This document shows positions 6,355 through 11,937 of a stretch of 11,937 nucleotides of DNA, one piece after another (the stretch's first letter is position 1; each line of letters begins with the position of its first letter). The stretch covers positions 1 to 11,937 of the forward strand of contig CAMWSZ010000041.1 in assembly GCA_947177005.1 (NCBI GenBank), read 5' to 3'. The stretch comes from an uncultured Clostridia bacterium. GTDB lineage: Bacteria; Bacillota; Clostridia; Oscillospirales; Oscillospiraceae. The notes under the pieces are model-generated. The model worked only from the letters and a program-made list of their open reading frames with translations, made no database searches and was not told the origin of the DNA. The translations under genes were made by a program, and so were the position numbers.

Positions 6355-6358
6355 ACGC

Positions 6359-7069
6359 TCAGATCTGGGACAACACTTCCCCAATGGAACCCAGGACAGT
6401 GAGGTCCGCGCCCGCGCCCAGCTCAGTCTTGTTGATGACCACCAGCTTTGATCCCCGGTAGTAGTGGACCAGTCCCGCCGCCGGATACACGGACAGCGAC
6501 GTCCCGCCGATAATCAGCATATCCGCCTGCCGGATCGCCGACACGGCCCGGTTCATGATATCCTGATCCAGCCCCTCCTCGTACAGCACCACATCCGGCT
6601 TGATGCGTCCGCCGCAGCCGCAGTGGGGAACCCCGGTGCTGTTGGCAATGGCTTCCACCGGGTGGAATTTTCCGCATTTCTCGCAGTAGTTGCGCAGGAC
6701 GCTGCCGTGCAGCTCATAGACCTTTTTGCTGCCCGCTTTCTGATGCAGTCCGTCGATGTTCTGGGTAATCACGGCCAGCAGCTTTCCCTCCGCCTCCCAC
6801 TCCGCCAGCTTACGGTGCGCCGCGTTGGGTCCGGCATCCAGATAGAGCATCTTGTTGCGGTAAAAACGGAAAAATTCCTCCGGTTTTTTGACGTAAAAGG
6901 TGTGGCTGAGAATGGTCTCCGGCGGGTATGCGTACTCCATGTGATACAGGCCGTCCGTACTGCGGAAATCCGGTATCCCGCTCTCCGTACTGACCCCCGC
7001 GCCTCCAAAAAATACGATGCGGCTGCTCTCCGCCGCCCAATCGCGGAGTTTTTTGATCTCGTCTGTCAT
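6359..7069 (-). CDS. cobB: Sirtuin, NAD-dependent protein deacylase (Sir2/CobB)
   Basis: A 236-aa class-U/III-like bacterial sirtuin that removes acetyl or other acyl groups from protein lysines using NAD. The motifs are complete: GAGVSTESGIPDFRS (23-37) for NAD binding, TQNIDGLH (102-109), catalytic H121 in ELHGS, zinc ligands C129-x2-C132 and C150-x-C152, GGTSLSVYPAA (188-198) and VINK (211-214). The ATG at 7069 is chosen over an upstream in-frame ATG at 7105 because family similarity starts at MTDEIKKL and a purine-rich GGGG lies about 10 nt before it. It is divergent from the ArsC-like gene across 63 bp. The symbol follows the common name for bacterial Sir2 and does not imply a cobalamin role. 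Confidence 0.95.
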   Translation of the reverse strand: MTDEIKKLRDWAAESSRIVFFGGAGVSTESGIPDFRSTDGLYHMEYAYPPETILSHTFYVKKPEEFFRFYRNKMLYLDAGPNAAHRKLAEWEAEGKLLAVITQNIDGLHQKAGSKKVYELHGSVLRNYCEKCGKFHPVEAIANSTGVPHCGCGGRIKPDVVLYEEGLDQDIMNRAVSAIRQADMLIIGGTSLSVYPAAGLVHYYRGSKLVVINKTELGAGADLTVLGSIGEVLSQI

Positions 7070-7132
7070 GTAACACTGTCCCCTTTCTCCGCCTGGCGGC
7101 GGCACTTAATTTTTGCTAAGGAGTTTTTTAGG

Positions 7133-7468
7133 ATGAATATTCAGATTTTCGGTTCCTCCAAATGCTTTGACACGAAAAAAGCCCAGCGCTGGTTTAAGGA
7201 GCGCCGTATCAAATTCCAGTATATCGACCTGCCCAAGAAGGGCTTTTCCCCCGGCGAGCTGCGCAGTATCCGGCAAAAACTCAGCTTTGACGACCTTGTC
7301 GATACGAAGTGCAGGGCCTATCAGGACCTGTATATGGCCTATATCACCCCCGAGGCCGCCGAAGAAAAGCTGTTGGACAACCCCCAGCTGTTCCGGACGC
7401 CTGTCGTCCGCAACGGCAAACAGGCTACGGTGGGCTACTGCCCGGAGGTGTGGGAAACATGGGAATAA
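7133..7468 (+). CDS. ArsC/Spx-family thioredoxin-fold protein (arsenate reductase-like)
   Basis: A 111-aa protein of the ArsC/Spx/YffB group. The N-terminus MNIQIFGSSKCFDTKKAQRW carries the single active-site-type cysteine C11 followed by the basic helix typical of the family. FRTPVVRNGKQATVGY (about 86-101) is the conserved cis-proline region. It lacks the CxxC pair of Spx, so it is closer to YffB-like or glutathione/mycothiol-type reductase relatives; true arsenate reduction is doubtful without ars neighbours. AAGGAG (7118-7123) lies 9 nt before the ATG, which fits the protein start exactly, although the frame is open far upstream across sir2. It converges on the rhomboid-like gene with only 6 bp between stop codons and no terminator between them. 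Confidence 0.88.
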   Translation: MNIQIFGSSKCFDTKKAQRWFKERRIKFQYIDLPKKGFSPGELRSIRQKLSFDDLVDTKCRAYQDLYMAYITPEAAEEKLLDNPQLFRTPVVRNGKQATVGYCPEVWETWE

Positions 7469-7474
7469 ACGCAG

Positions 7475-8332
7475 TCAGTCTGTAAAATGGGTGTGGTTGA
7501 AGATGTGGTCCTCACAGAAGCAGTGGTAGCCTGTACACTTTGAGCAGTAACGGAACTGTAAGTCGGGATATTCCGTGTCTGTGCGCCCGCAGACGCTGCA
7601 CTTGTGATGATATCCCTTTTGTTTTTTCTGTTCCCGCACCGCTTTCCGGAACTGTACTGCCTCCGGCCTTGCACGGTAGACGGTCTGTTCCGCACGGCGG
7701 TGAAAGTCGGGGGAGAAGAAAATGAAGAAGTTCAAAATTGCAATGACAGGCATCAGCGCCATTCCCCAGAAGCCGTGGCTGGCATACTGGAACACACCGG
7801 CCGCAAAATAAACTGCGTCCAGAATGGCAAGCCATTTCATTTTGACCGGTATGATAAAATAGAGGTTGACCATTGCGTCCGGGAAGCTGAGGGCGTAGGC
7901 GAAGAACATCGCCATATTGACATAGGACGCGCCCCAAATGGGAAACGCCATGCCGTCAATCAGGTAGGCCGCCAGTGCGCCCACAGCTGTCAGCAAAGTG
8001 CCGCTCACATAATAAAATGTGAATTTCGTACTGCCCCACATGCGTTCCAGGCTCTCACCCAGCCAGTAGTAGAACAGCAGGGAGATCAACAGCAGGAAAT
8101 CGCTGCCGGTGGGGAGCAGGACGTAGGTCACCAGACGCCAGATCTCGCCGTGCAGAACCCGGCTGATGTCCAGCGCCAGAAAGTTCAGCGTCCCGTACCC
8201 GGCAAACAGACTCAGGACAAACAGCACCGCGTTTGCCCCCACAATATACCGCATCAGTCCCGGAATGGCCAGATTCGGATGCAGGGCGCAGAAACGGTCG
8301 ATTGCGTCGTTCAGTTTTCTCAAAGGAATCAT
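7475..8332 (-). CDS. Rhomboid-like integral membrane protein with Cys/His-rich C-terminal tail
   Basis: A 285-aa protein. Residues 26-207 hold about six membrane segments with rhomboid-type features: GEIWRLVTYVLLP (62-74), YYWLGESLERMWGSTKF (88-104) in the first loop/TM2 region, WGASY with S136 where rhomboids have GASG, and H186 in ASHGFWGM where the catalytic histidine helix would lie. The serine motif lacks its second glycine, so proteolytic activity is uncertain. After a basic stretch (211-241), the cytosolic tail carries C245-x2-C248, C263-x2-C266 and HCFCEDH plus further His (270-282), likely binding zinc. GGGAGG (complement of 8333-8338) touches the ATG directly, a spacing too short for normal use. 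The TTG at 8323 (codon 4) is 8 nt from GGAGG and may be the true start. It has its own promoter. Confidence 0.8.
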   Translation of the reverse strand: MIPLRKLNDAIDRFCALHPNLAIPGLMRYIVGANAVLFVLSLFAGYGTLNFLALDISRVLHGEIWRLVTYVLLPTGSDFLLLISLLFYYWLGESLERMWGSTKFTFYYVSGTLLTAVGALAAYLIDGMAFPIWGASYVNMAMFFAYALSFPDAMVNLYFIIPVKMKWLAILDAVYFAAGVFQYASHGFWGMALMPVIAILNFFIFFSPDFHRRAEQTVYRARPEAVQFRKAVREQKKQKGYHHKCSVCGRTDTEYPDLQFRYCSKCTGYHCFCEDHIFNHTHFTD

Positions 8333-8338
8333 CCTCCC
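8333..8338 (-). promoter_or_regulatory. Ribosome binding site that questions the rhomboid-like start
   Basis: On the minus strand GGGAGG is followed immediately by ATG. Normal spacing of 5-10 nt would instead favour the TTG three codons in (8323-8321), giving a protein that begins MRKLNDAIDRF. Confidence 0.6.
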
Positions 8339-8362
8339 ATGTCATATTGGTAGTATTTTCTT

Positions 8363-8391
8363 ATTGTACTCCATTCCCGCGGAAATGTCAT
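8363..8391 (-). promoter_or_regulatory. Proximal sigma-A promoter of the rhomboid-like gene
   Basis: On the minus strand, ATGACA (8391-8386), 17 nt, TACAAT (8368-8363); each box matches 5 of 6. The start near 8356 gives a short leader of about 25-30 nt. Confidence 0.65.
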
Positions 8392-8433
8392 CACTAATCT
8401 TTGAACGGCAGAAAATATCATCAAAATTTTAAA

Positions 8434-8464
8434 TGACCGCCAAGCAGCCTGCGCCTGACGGTCA
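8434..8464 (-). terminator. Terminator- or attenuator-like hairpin upstream of the rhomboid-like gene
   Basis: Minus-strand RNA can form a continuous 12-bp stem: TGACCGTC with GGCGGTCA and then AGGC with GCTT around a 7-nt loop. It is followed by TTTAAAATTTT. Two pairs are G-U in the minus RNA and would be mismatches in the plus RNA, which assigns the structure to the minus strand. It lies just after the distal promoter. Confidence 0.55.
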
Positions 8465-8476
8465 CGGTATAACAAT

Positions 8477-8505
8477 ACTATAATTTATCATGTTAAAATT
8501 GTCAA
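8477..8505 (-). promoter_or_regulatory. Distal minus-strand sigma-A promoter
   Basis: On the minus strand, perfect TTGACA (8505-8500), 17 nt, TATAGT (8482-8477). It points to the rhomboid-like gene, but the hairpin at 8464-8434 begins within about 6 nt of the predicted start. Confidence 0.65.
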
Positions 8506-8568
8506 GACGGTTTTTCCTGTACCCGAGAAATGCTCCATCCTCTTACTAAAAAATTTTTAAAAAAGCCC

Positions 8569-8597
8569 TTGACAACAACGCAAGAATCCGCTATAAT
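8569..8597 (+). promoter_or_regulatory. Perfect consensus sigma-A promoter of the tepA-like gene
   Basis: TTGACA (8569-8574), 17 nt, TATAAT (8592-8597): 12 of 12 consensus bases with optimal spacing. The predicted start near 8604 leaves a leader of about 180 nt before the ATG at 8786, implying strong transcription unless the leader limits it. Confidence 0.9.
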
Positions 8598-8603
8598 AAC
8601 CTT

Positions 8604-8785
8604 GCTATTGTGTGGGGGGTAAAACTTCCGCATAGGGGCGTGAGGGTAGTAGCAGCTCTCACGCCCTGCCTCTATTTGTCCTGCTGATACTACAAAATTT
8701 ACAGGCAATTTTTCGCCCTGTTGTATGTTTTCCCGGCCGCTTGCAGACACTATCCCTGATTCTTTGGGAAAGTGAGGGCGTTTTT
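8604..8785 (+). promoter_or_regulatory. Long structured 5' leader of the tepA-like gene
   Basis: About 180 nt without an open frame of its own. It contains a perfect 9-bp hairpin GGGCGTGAG (8636-8644) / CTCACGCCC (8658-8666) with a 13-nt loop. A weaker hairpin follows, ACAGGC (8700-8705) with GCCCTGT (bulged), then a T-rich segment ending TGTATGTTTT. It does not match a riboswitch class I can recall. A regulatory leader is possible, but unproven. Confidence 0.45.
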
Positions 8786-9514
8786 ATGGACGAGGAGCGT
8801 AAATGCACGGATAATCCGGACGAAAGCTGTGACAGCGGACGGCAGCGGATTTTTGATCTGGGCGCGGCCATGAACTACAGCGAACGGGGCAATATCTATA
8901 CGCTGACGATTATCGGGCAGGTGGAGGGACACCAGATCCTGCCCGACAATGCCAAAAGCACCAAGTATGAACATGTCATGCCGCTGCTGGCCAACCTGGA
9001 GCAGAGCGATGAGGTGGACGGGCTTCTGCTGCTCCTGAACACCGTGGGCGGCGATATTGAGGCCGGGCTGGGAATCGCGGAGCTGATCTCCGGGATGCGC
9101 AAGCCCACAGTCAGCCTGGTATTGGGCGGCGGACATTCTATCGGGGTACCCCTGGCGGTGGCGCCGAAAGTCAGCATGATCGTGCCGTCGGCGTCGATGA
9201 CCATTCATCCCGTCCGGATGAACGGAACCGTTATCGCCGCGCCGCAGACATTCAATTATTTTGAACGGATTCAGGAGAGGATCGTTAGCTTTGTGGCGAA
9301 AAACAGCCATATCGGTAAAGAAAAATTCCTGGGTCTGATGCTCAAAACCGGCGAGATGGCCGCCGACGTGGGCAGCGTGATCTACGGCGAGGAGGCGGTC
9401 CGGCTGGGCCTTATCGACCGGATCGGCAGTCTGGGCGACGCGCTGGACTGTCTCTATGAACAGATTGCCGGGGAACGAAAGAAAAATCAGGAAAAAGAGC
9501 TTGTGATGCTGTAA
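8786..9514 (+). CDS. tepA: ClpP-like serine protease, TepA/YmfB type
   Basis: A 242-aa protein of the ClpP/crotonase superfamily, closest in pattern to B. subtilis TepA (YmfB), a cytoplasmic protease-like protein linked to protein export. Residues 37-49 give the first strand (IYTLTIIGQVEGH), NTVGGDIEAGLGIAE (85-99) the oxyanion region, GGGHSIGVPLA (114-124) the nucleophile S118, SMTIHPVR (137-144) the catalytic H141, and MAADVG (191-196) the likely Asp D195. The N-terminal 25 residues are hydrophilic and variable. The ATG at 8786 is preferred to one at 8741 because GAGGG lies 7 nt before it and family similarity starts after it. In many Firmicutes this gene stands next to ftsK/spoIIIE, which is not seen here. 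It has a consensus promoter and a strong terminator, so it is monocistronic. Confidence 0.88.
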   Translation: MDEERKCTDNPDESCDSGRQRIFDLGAAMNYSERGNIYTLTIIGQVEGHQILPDNAKSTKYEHVMPLLANLEQSDEVDGLLLLLNTVGGDIEAGLGIAELISGMRKPTVSLVLGGGHSIGVPLAVAPKVSMIVPSASMTIHPVRMNGTVIAAPQTFNYFERIQERIVSFVAKNSHIGKEKFLGLMLKTGEMAADVGSVIYGEEAVRLGLIDRIGSLGDALDCLYEQIAGERKKNQEKELVML

Positions 9515-9518
9515 TGCG

Positions 9519-9548
9519 CCGGGGCCGTTTGGCCCCGGTTTTCTTTTT
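9519..9548 (+). terminator. Intrinsic terminator of the tepA-like gene
   Basis: Perfect 8-bp stem CCGGGGCC (9519-9526) / GGCCCCGG (9531-9538) with a GTTT loop, followed by TTTTCTTTTT (9539-9548). It starts 4 bp after the stop codon. Confidence 0.95.
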
Positions 9549-9560
9549 CCCAAAAAGCTC

Positions 9561-9589
9561 TTGACAATGGACTCCTGATGTGCTATTGT
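9561..9589 (+). promoter_or_regulatory. Promoter of the GntR-ABC operon
   Basis: Perfect TTGACA (9561-9566), 17 nt, TATTGT (9584-9589) with TGC before the -10. The weaker -10 lies inside a palindrome. Confidence 0.8.
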
Positions 9590-9616
9590 ATTAAGTGCGT
9601 AATACAATAATACAAT
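9585..9616. promoter_or_regulatory. Palindromic operator with an extra half-site, likely bound by the YtrA-type regulator
   Basis: ATTGTATTA (9585-9593), 6 nt, TAATACAAT (9600-9608) is a perfect 9-bp inverted repeat covering the -10 box and the start point. TAATACAAT occurs again at 9608-9616, giving an 8-bp tandem repeat and a third half-site. GntR/YtrA proteins typically bind such sites at their own promoter, so autorepression is the likely mode. Confidence 0.75.
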
Positions 9617-9638
9617 CATACAGAGAAGGAGGAGGCTT

Positions 9639-10007
9639 ATGGAATGGAGCTTTTCCGACGACCGCCCTATCTGGCAGCAGCTGACGGAACAAATCACTCT
9701 GCGTATCCTGAAGGGCGAATACCCTGCCGGGTCACGCCTGCCCGCCGTGCGGGAACTGGCCGCACAGGCAGGCGTCAACCCCAACACCATGCAGCGCGCA
9801 ATGGCCCAGCTGGAACAAAACGGCCTGGCCGTTTCCAGCCGCACCGCCGGGCGTACCGTCACTGACGATATCACCGTGATCCAACAGGTCCGGCGGGAAC
9901 GCGCCCATGAGGCTGTGGCCCAGTATCTCAATATCATACGCGAGCTTGGTTACTGTCAGGCCGACGCAATCACATTTTTGAAGGAGGTTTTACAGCAGCA
10001 TGAATGA
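9639..10007 (+). CDS. GntR-family regulator, YtrA subfamily
   Basis: A 122-aa DNA-binding protein. Residues about 8-75 form the GntR winged helix-turn-helix (PIWQQLTEQITLRILKGEY, then LPAVRELAAQAGVNPNTMQRAMAQLEQNGL with the recognition helix around 46-56, then the wing). A short C-terminal helical region (about 80-120) replaces the large effector domain of other GntR classes, which defines the YtrA type. AAGGAGG (9626-9632) is 6 nt from the ATG. Its promoter overlaps a palindrome, so it probably represses the operon. YtrA relatives respond to cell-envelope stress such as lipid-II-binding antibiotics, but the signal here is unknown. It overlaps the ATPase gene by 8 bp. Confidence 0.93.
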   Translation: MEWSFSDDRPIWQQLTEQITLRILKGEYPAGSRLPAVRELAAQAGVNPNTMQRAMAQLEQNGLAVSSRTAGRTVTDDITVIQQVRRERAHEAVAQYLNIIRELGYCQADAITFLKEVLQQHE

Positions 10008-10728
10008 AGTATTAGTCACCTGCGCCGCTCTCTCCAAACGCTACGGCAGCAAGCCCGCCCTCAGCGGCGTCAATCTACAGCTTGGCCGGGGCCGCATCGT
10101 GGGCCTTCTGGGCCCCAACGGCAGCGGCAAAACAACCCTTATCAAAATCCTCTGCGGCCTGCTCCAGCCCACCGGCGGCTCCGTAGCTATTGACGGACAG
10201 CCCATTTGTCCCTACACCAAATCGATTGTCAGCTACCTGCCCGACAGAATGTATTTCGCGGACTGGATGACCGCCGCAGACCTGTTCGATCTCTTCGCCG
10301 ATTTTTACGCGGATTTCGACCGCAATAAAGCACAGGCCATGTGCGTCAGTCTGGGCGTGACCCCCGGCGACCGGATCAAAACAATGTCGAAAGGCACCAA
10401 AGAAAAGGTGCAGCTGGTGCTGGTCATGGCCCGAAAGGCCCAGCTCTACCTGCTGGACGAACCCATTGCAGGCGTGGACCCGGCAGCCCGGGATTTTATC
10501 CTCGGCACGATCCTCACCAATTACAACGAAAACGGCACCGTCATGATCTCCACCCACTTAATCAGCGATATCGAGAAGGTGCTGGACGAGGCAATTTTTC
10601 TGAAAGACGGCCAAGTCGTGCTCCATGACACCGTGGACGAAATCCGGGAGCGGGAGGGCAAAAGCGTGGACGCCCTGTTCCGTGAGATCTTCCGCGCTGG
10701 GAATTATTATGACGGAGGTGTTTTTTAA
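10000..10728 (+). CDS. ABC transporter ATP-binding protein (YtrB-like)
   Basis: A 242-aa ATPase of an ABC-2 type exporter. Walker A is GPNGSGKTT (38-46, K44). The signature region reads MSKGTKEKV (129-137) in place of LSGGQ, as is usual for this GntR-linked subfamily. Walker B is LYLLDEP (149-155, D153, catalytic E154), the D-loop is GVDP and the switch histidine is H186 in ISTHL. The usual Q-loop glutamine is replaced in SYLPDRMYF (78-86). It would power the membrane partner encoded next. The start overlaps the gntR stop by 8 bp and AAGGAGG lies about 13 nt upstream, so translation is probably coupled. Its stop overlaps the permease start (TAATG). Confidence 0.95.
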   Translation: MNEVLVTCAALSKRYGSKPALSGVNLQLGRGRIVGLLGPNGSGKTTLIKILCGLLQPTGGSVAIDGQPICPYTKSIVSYLPDRMYFADWMTAADLFDLFADFYADFDRNKAQAMCVSLGVTPGDRIKTMSKGTKEKVQLVLVMARKAQLYLLDEPIAGVDPAARDFILGTILTNYNENGTVMISTHLISDIEKVLDEAIFLKDGQVVLHDTVDEIREREGKSVDALFREIFRAGNYYDGGVF

Positions 10729-11534
10729 TGCTTGTGAGACTGCTTAAATATGATTTTCGCTCCATGCTGAAACAGTTCAGCATGATCTGGCTGGCCGCCC
10801 TGGCGCTGGCCCTGATTAACAGCTTTACCGTTACCGGCCTGGACAGCACCAGTTTCAGAGGCGAAACCGTTGCGGGGATATCTATGCTGGTCTACGTCGG
10901 CGTTATGATCGCTATGTTTGTGATTGCGGTGATCTTTGTGATCCAGCGGTTTTACAAGGGTCTGCTGGGCGGCGAGGGCTATCTGATGCACACGCTGCCG
11001 GTGCAGTCCTGGGAGCTGATCGCGTCGAAGCTGGTGTGCGCGGTGGCGGTGACGTTCGTCAGCATTATCGTGGCAATTGTGTCGATTCTGCTGATTTGCA
11101 GGTCATTCATAGACTGGGACGGGAGCTTTTTCCAGTTCATGGGCTGGCTCTGGAAGAATTTTGACGGCGATATGATGAACGCAATCCTTGTTCTGGCGGA
11201 ATGCCTGCTGCTCCTCTTCACCGGAACGGCAAAAAGTTATCTGCTGCTCTATCTGGCTATGGCGGTCGGGCATCTGGCGCATAAAAACCGTGCAGGCGCA
11301 AGCGTGGCCGCGTATATCGGCATTCAGGCCGCCTGCAATACGCTGATCGGTTTTGCCGGAGGATTTTTCAACAATCCGCTGTTCCGTTTGATACAGAATT
11401 TCGCCTGGGAATCTCAGGGCTGGGGGGGCCTGCACATCACGCTTTGGATTTTTCTTGCCTATACCGTGGTAATCGCAGCAGTGTACTTCTTCTTCACCAA
11501 CTATATTTTGAAACACAAACTGAATCTGGAGTGA
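10728..11534 (+). CDS. ABC-2 type membrane permease of the GntR-linked operon
   Basis: A 268-aa integral membrane protein with about six hydrophobic segments, near 17-34, 49-72, 101-124, 150-178, 190-214 and 236-260. The cytosolic loop after the second segment reads LLGGEGYLMHTLPV (79-92), a pattern common in these two-component ABC-2 permeases, where it contacts the ATPase. The ATG shares its A with the ATPase stop codon, and GGAGG lies 9 nt before it. With the ATPase it should form the transporter; the substrate is unknown, and export or envelope-stress defence is the usual guess for the family. Confidence 0.9.
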   Translation: MLVRLLKYDFRSMLKQFSMIWLAALALALINSFTVTGLDSTSFRGETVAGISMLVYVGVMIAMFVIAVIFVIQRFYKGLLGGEGYLMHTLPVQSWELIASKLVCAVAVTFVSIIVAIVSILLICRSFIDWDGSFFQFMGWLWKNFDGDMMNAILVLAECLLLLFTGTAKSYLLLYLAMAVGHLAHKNRAGASVAAYIGIQAACNTLIGFAGGFFNNPLFRLIQNFAWESQGWGGLHITLWIFLAYTVVIAAVYFFFTNYILKHKLNLE

Positions 11535-11561
11535 GTTGTCAACAGAAAGGACTTTTGCCTC

Positions 11562-11937
11562 ATGAAAAAACGAATCGTACTGCTTTTTGCCCTTATTTTC
11601 TGTCTGGCGTCTCTGAACGGATGCAGTCTGGCGGCCGCCGCAAAAAACTATGATATTCCGGACGCGCAGCAGATCGTTGTTTCCGACAGCGCCACGGGCG
11701 AGGTACTGGCCACCCTGACCGGTGAGCAGGAAATCAACGCCTTCTGAGCCGCACTGGACAATGAAAACAACTGGAAAATCAGGGATACAAAGGACGTCCC
11801 GGCTGTTTCGGACCGGGAATGCACTTTCGCTATGTGTCAGAGCGAAACCGTCAAGGCCGGAATGAAGCCGGAGGATGCCAAAACAGTATGTGTCTGCACG
11901 ATGTATACTTTCCGTGCCAGCGATTGCAGCACAATGG
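11562..11937 (+). pseudogene. Small lipoprotein gene interrupted by an in-frame TGA, 3' end outside the window
   Basis: The frame begins with a lipoprotein signal, MKKRIVLLFALIFCLASLNGC, with C21 in the lipobox L-N-G-C. After residue 61 (EQEINAF) there is a TGA at 11745-11747. The same frame then stays open to the window end for about 63 codons with protein-like content (AALDNENNWKIRDT ... VCVCTMYTF). A TGG-to-TGA change (Trp to stop) would explain this and restore NAFWAALDNENNW. The downstream part contains many Cys. A purine-rich AAAGGA lies 10 nt before the ATG. It follows the permease by 27 bp and is probably the last part of the operon seen here. It may be a recent pseudogene, a truncated 61-aa lipoprotein or a sequence error. 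I do not recognise the family. Confidence 0.6.

Noticed and set aside
6464..7132. Forward open frame in phase with the ArsC-like gene, opposite sir2
   Set aside because: The ArsC-like protein is complete from 7133 with its own ribosome binding site; the upstream part is the complement of sir2.
8479..8484. Plus-strand TATAAT within the distal minus-strand promoter
   Set aside because: No acceptable -35 box at 16-18 nt; a by-product of the AT-rich minus-strand promoter.
8750..9937. Long minus-strand open frame (395 codons) across the tepA-like gene and gntR
   Set aside because: It crosses a terminator and a promoter and runs opposite two well-supported genes; its translation shows no domain.
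11745..11747. TGA read as selenocysteine
   Set aside because: No SECIS-like hairpin is evident directly after the codon, and the context suits Trp; a nonsense change or sequence error is simpler.
1..11937. CRISPR arrays, insertion sequences, integrases, tRNA or rRNA genes
   Set aside because: No spaced direct repeats, transposase or integrase frames, or RNA gene signatures were seen.

Overview
The window reads as chromosome from a GC-rich, spore-forming Firmicute of the Clostridia. An Oscillospiraceae/Ruminococcaceae-type gut anaerobe is the best guess. The basis is sigma-A promoters with N17 spacers, strong AGGAGG-type ribosome binding sites, a dipicolinate-synthase remnant (sporulation), an SLH-domain protein, a TepA/ClpP-like protease and a YtrA-type GntR-ABC operon. 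This is inference from gene content; no rRNA or tRNA lies in the window.

Region 1 (1-4090) is a sucrose/fructan utilisation locus. It holds the 3' end of an intracellular GH32 beta-fructosidase overlapping a PfkB fructokinase, then a bidirectional terminator. A convergent second GH32 enzyme follows, predicted to be a surface lipoprotein, and then a divergent LacI-family regulator. The 150-bp divergent promoter region carries three stacked perfect inverted repeats that look like operators. The likely logic is that the lipoprotein releases fructose from fructans or sucrose outside, the intracellular GH32 cleaves imported sugar, the kinase phosphorylates fructose, and the LacI protein senses a sugar or sugar phosphate. 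A transporter is not visible and may lie left of the window.

Region 2 (4045-5773) begins with a dpaA (spoVFA) gene cut off after about 43% of its length, right where the fructan locus ends. It continues with a secreted SLH-domain protein that has its own promoter and terminator.

Region 3 (5774-6358) has no convincing protein gene. It holds a strong extended -10 promoter, a compact cobalamin-type riboswitch, a perfect intrinsic terminator, further hairpins and a second strong forward promoter that points into the 3' end of the next, oppositely oriented gene. No coding sequence follows the riboswitch, so it appears to be an orphan or to control a short RNA. This is the most unusual part of the window.

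Region 4 (6359-9550) carries a sirtuin deacylase (minus), divergent from an ArsC/Spx-like thioredoxin-fold protein (plus), which converges on a rhomboid-like membrane protein with a Cys/His-rich tail (minus). A ClpP-like TepA protease (plus) follows, driven by a perfect consensus promoter with a long structured leader.

Region 5 (9551-11937) is a YtrA-type operon: a GntR regulator with a palindromic operator over its own -10 region, an ABC ATPase, an ABC-2 permease, and a small lipoprotein gene interrupted by an in-frame TGA and running off the window end.
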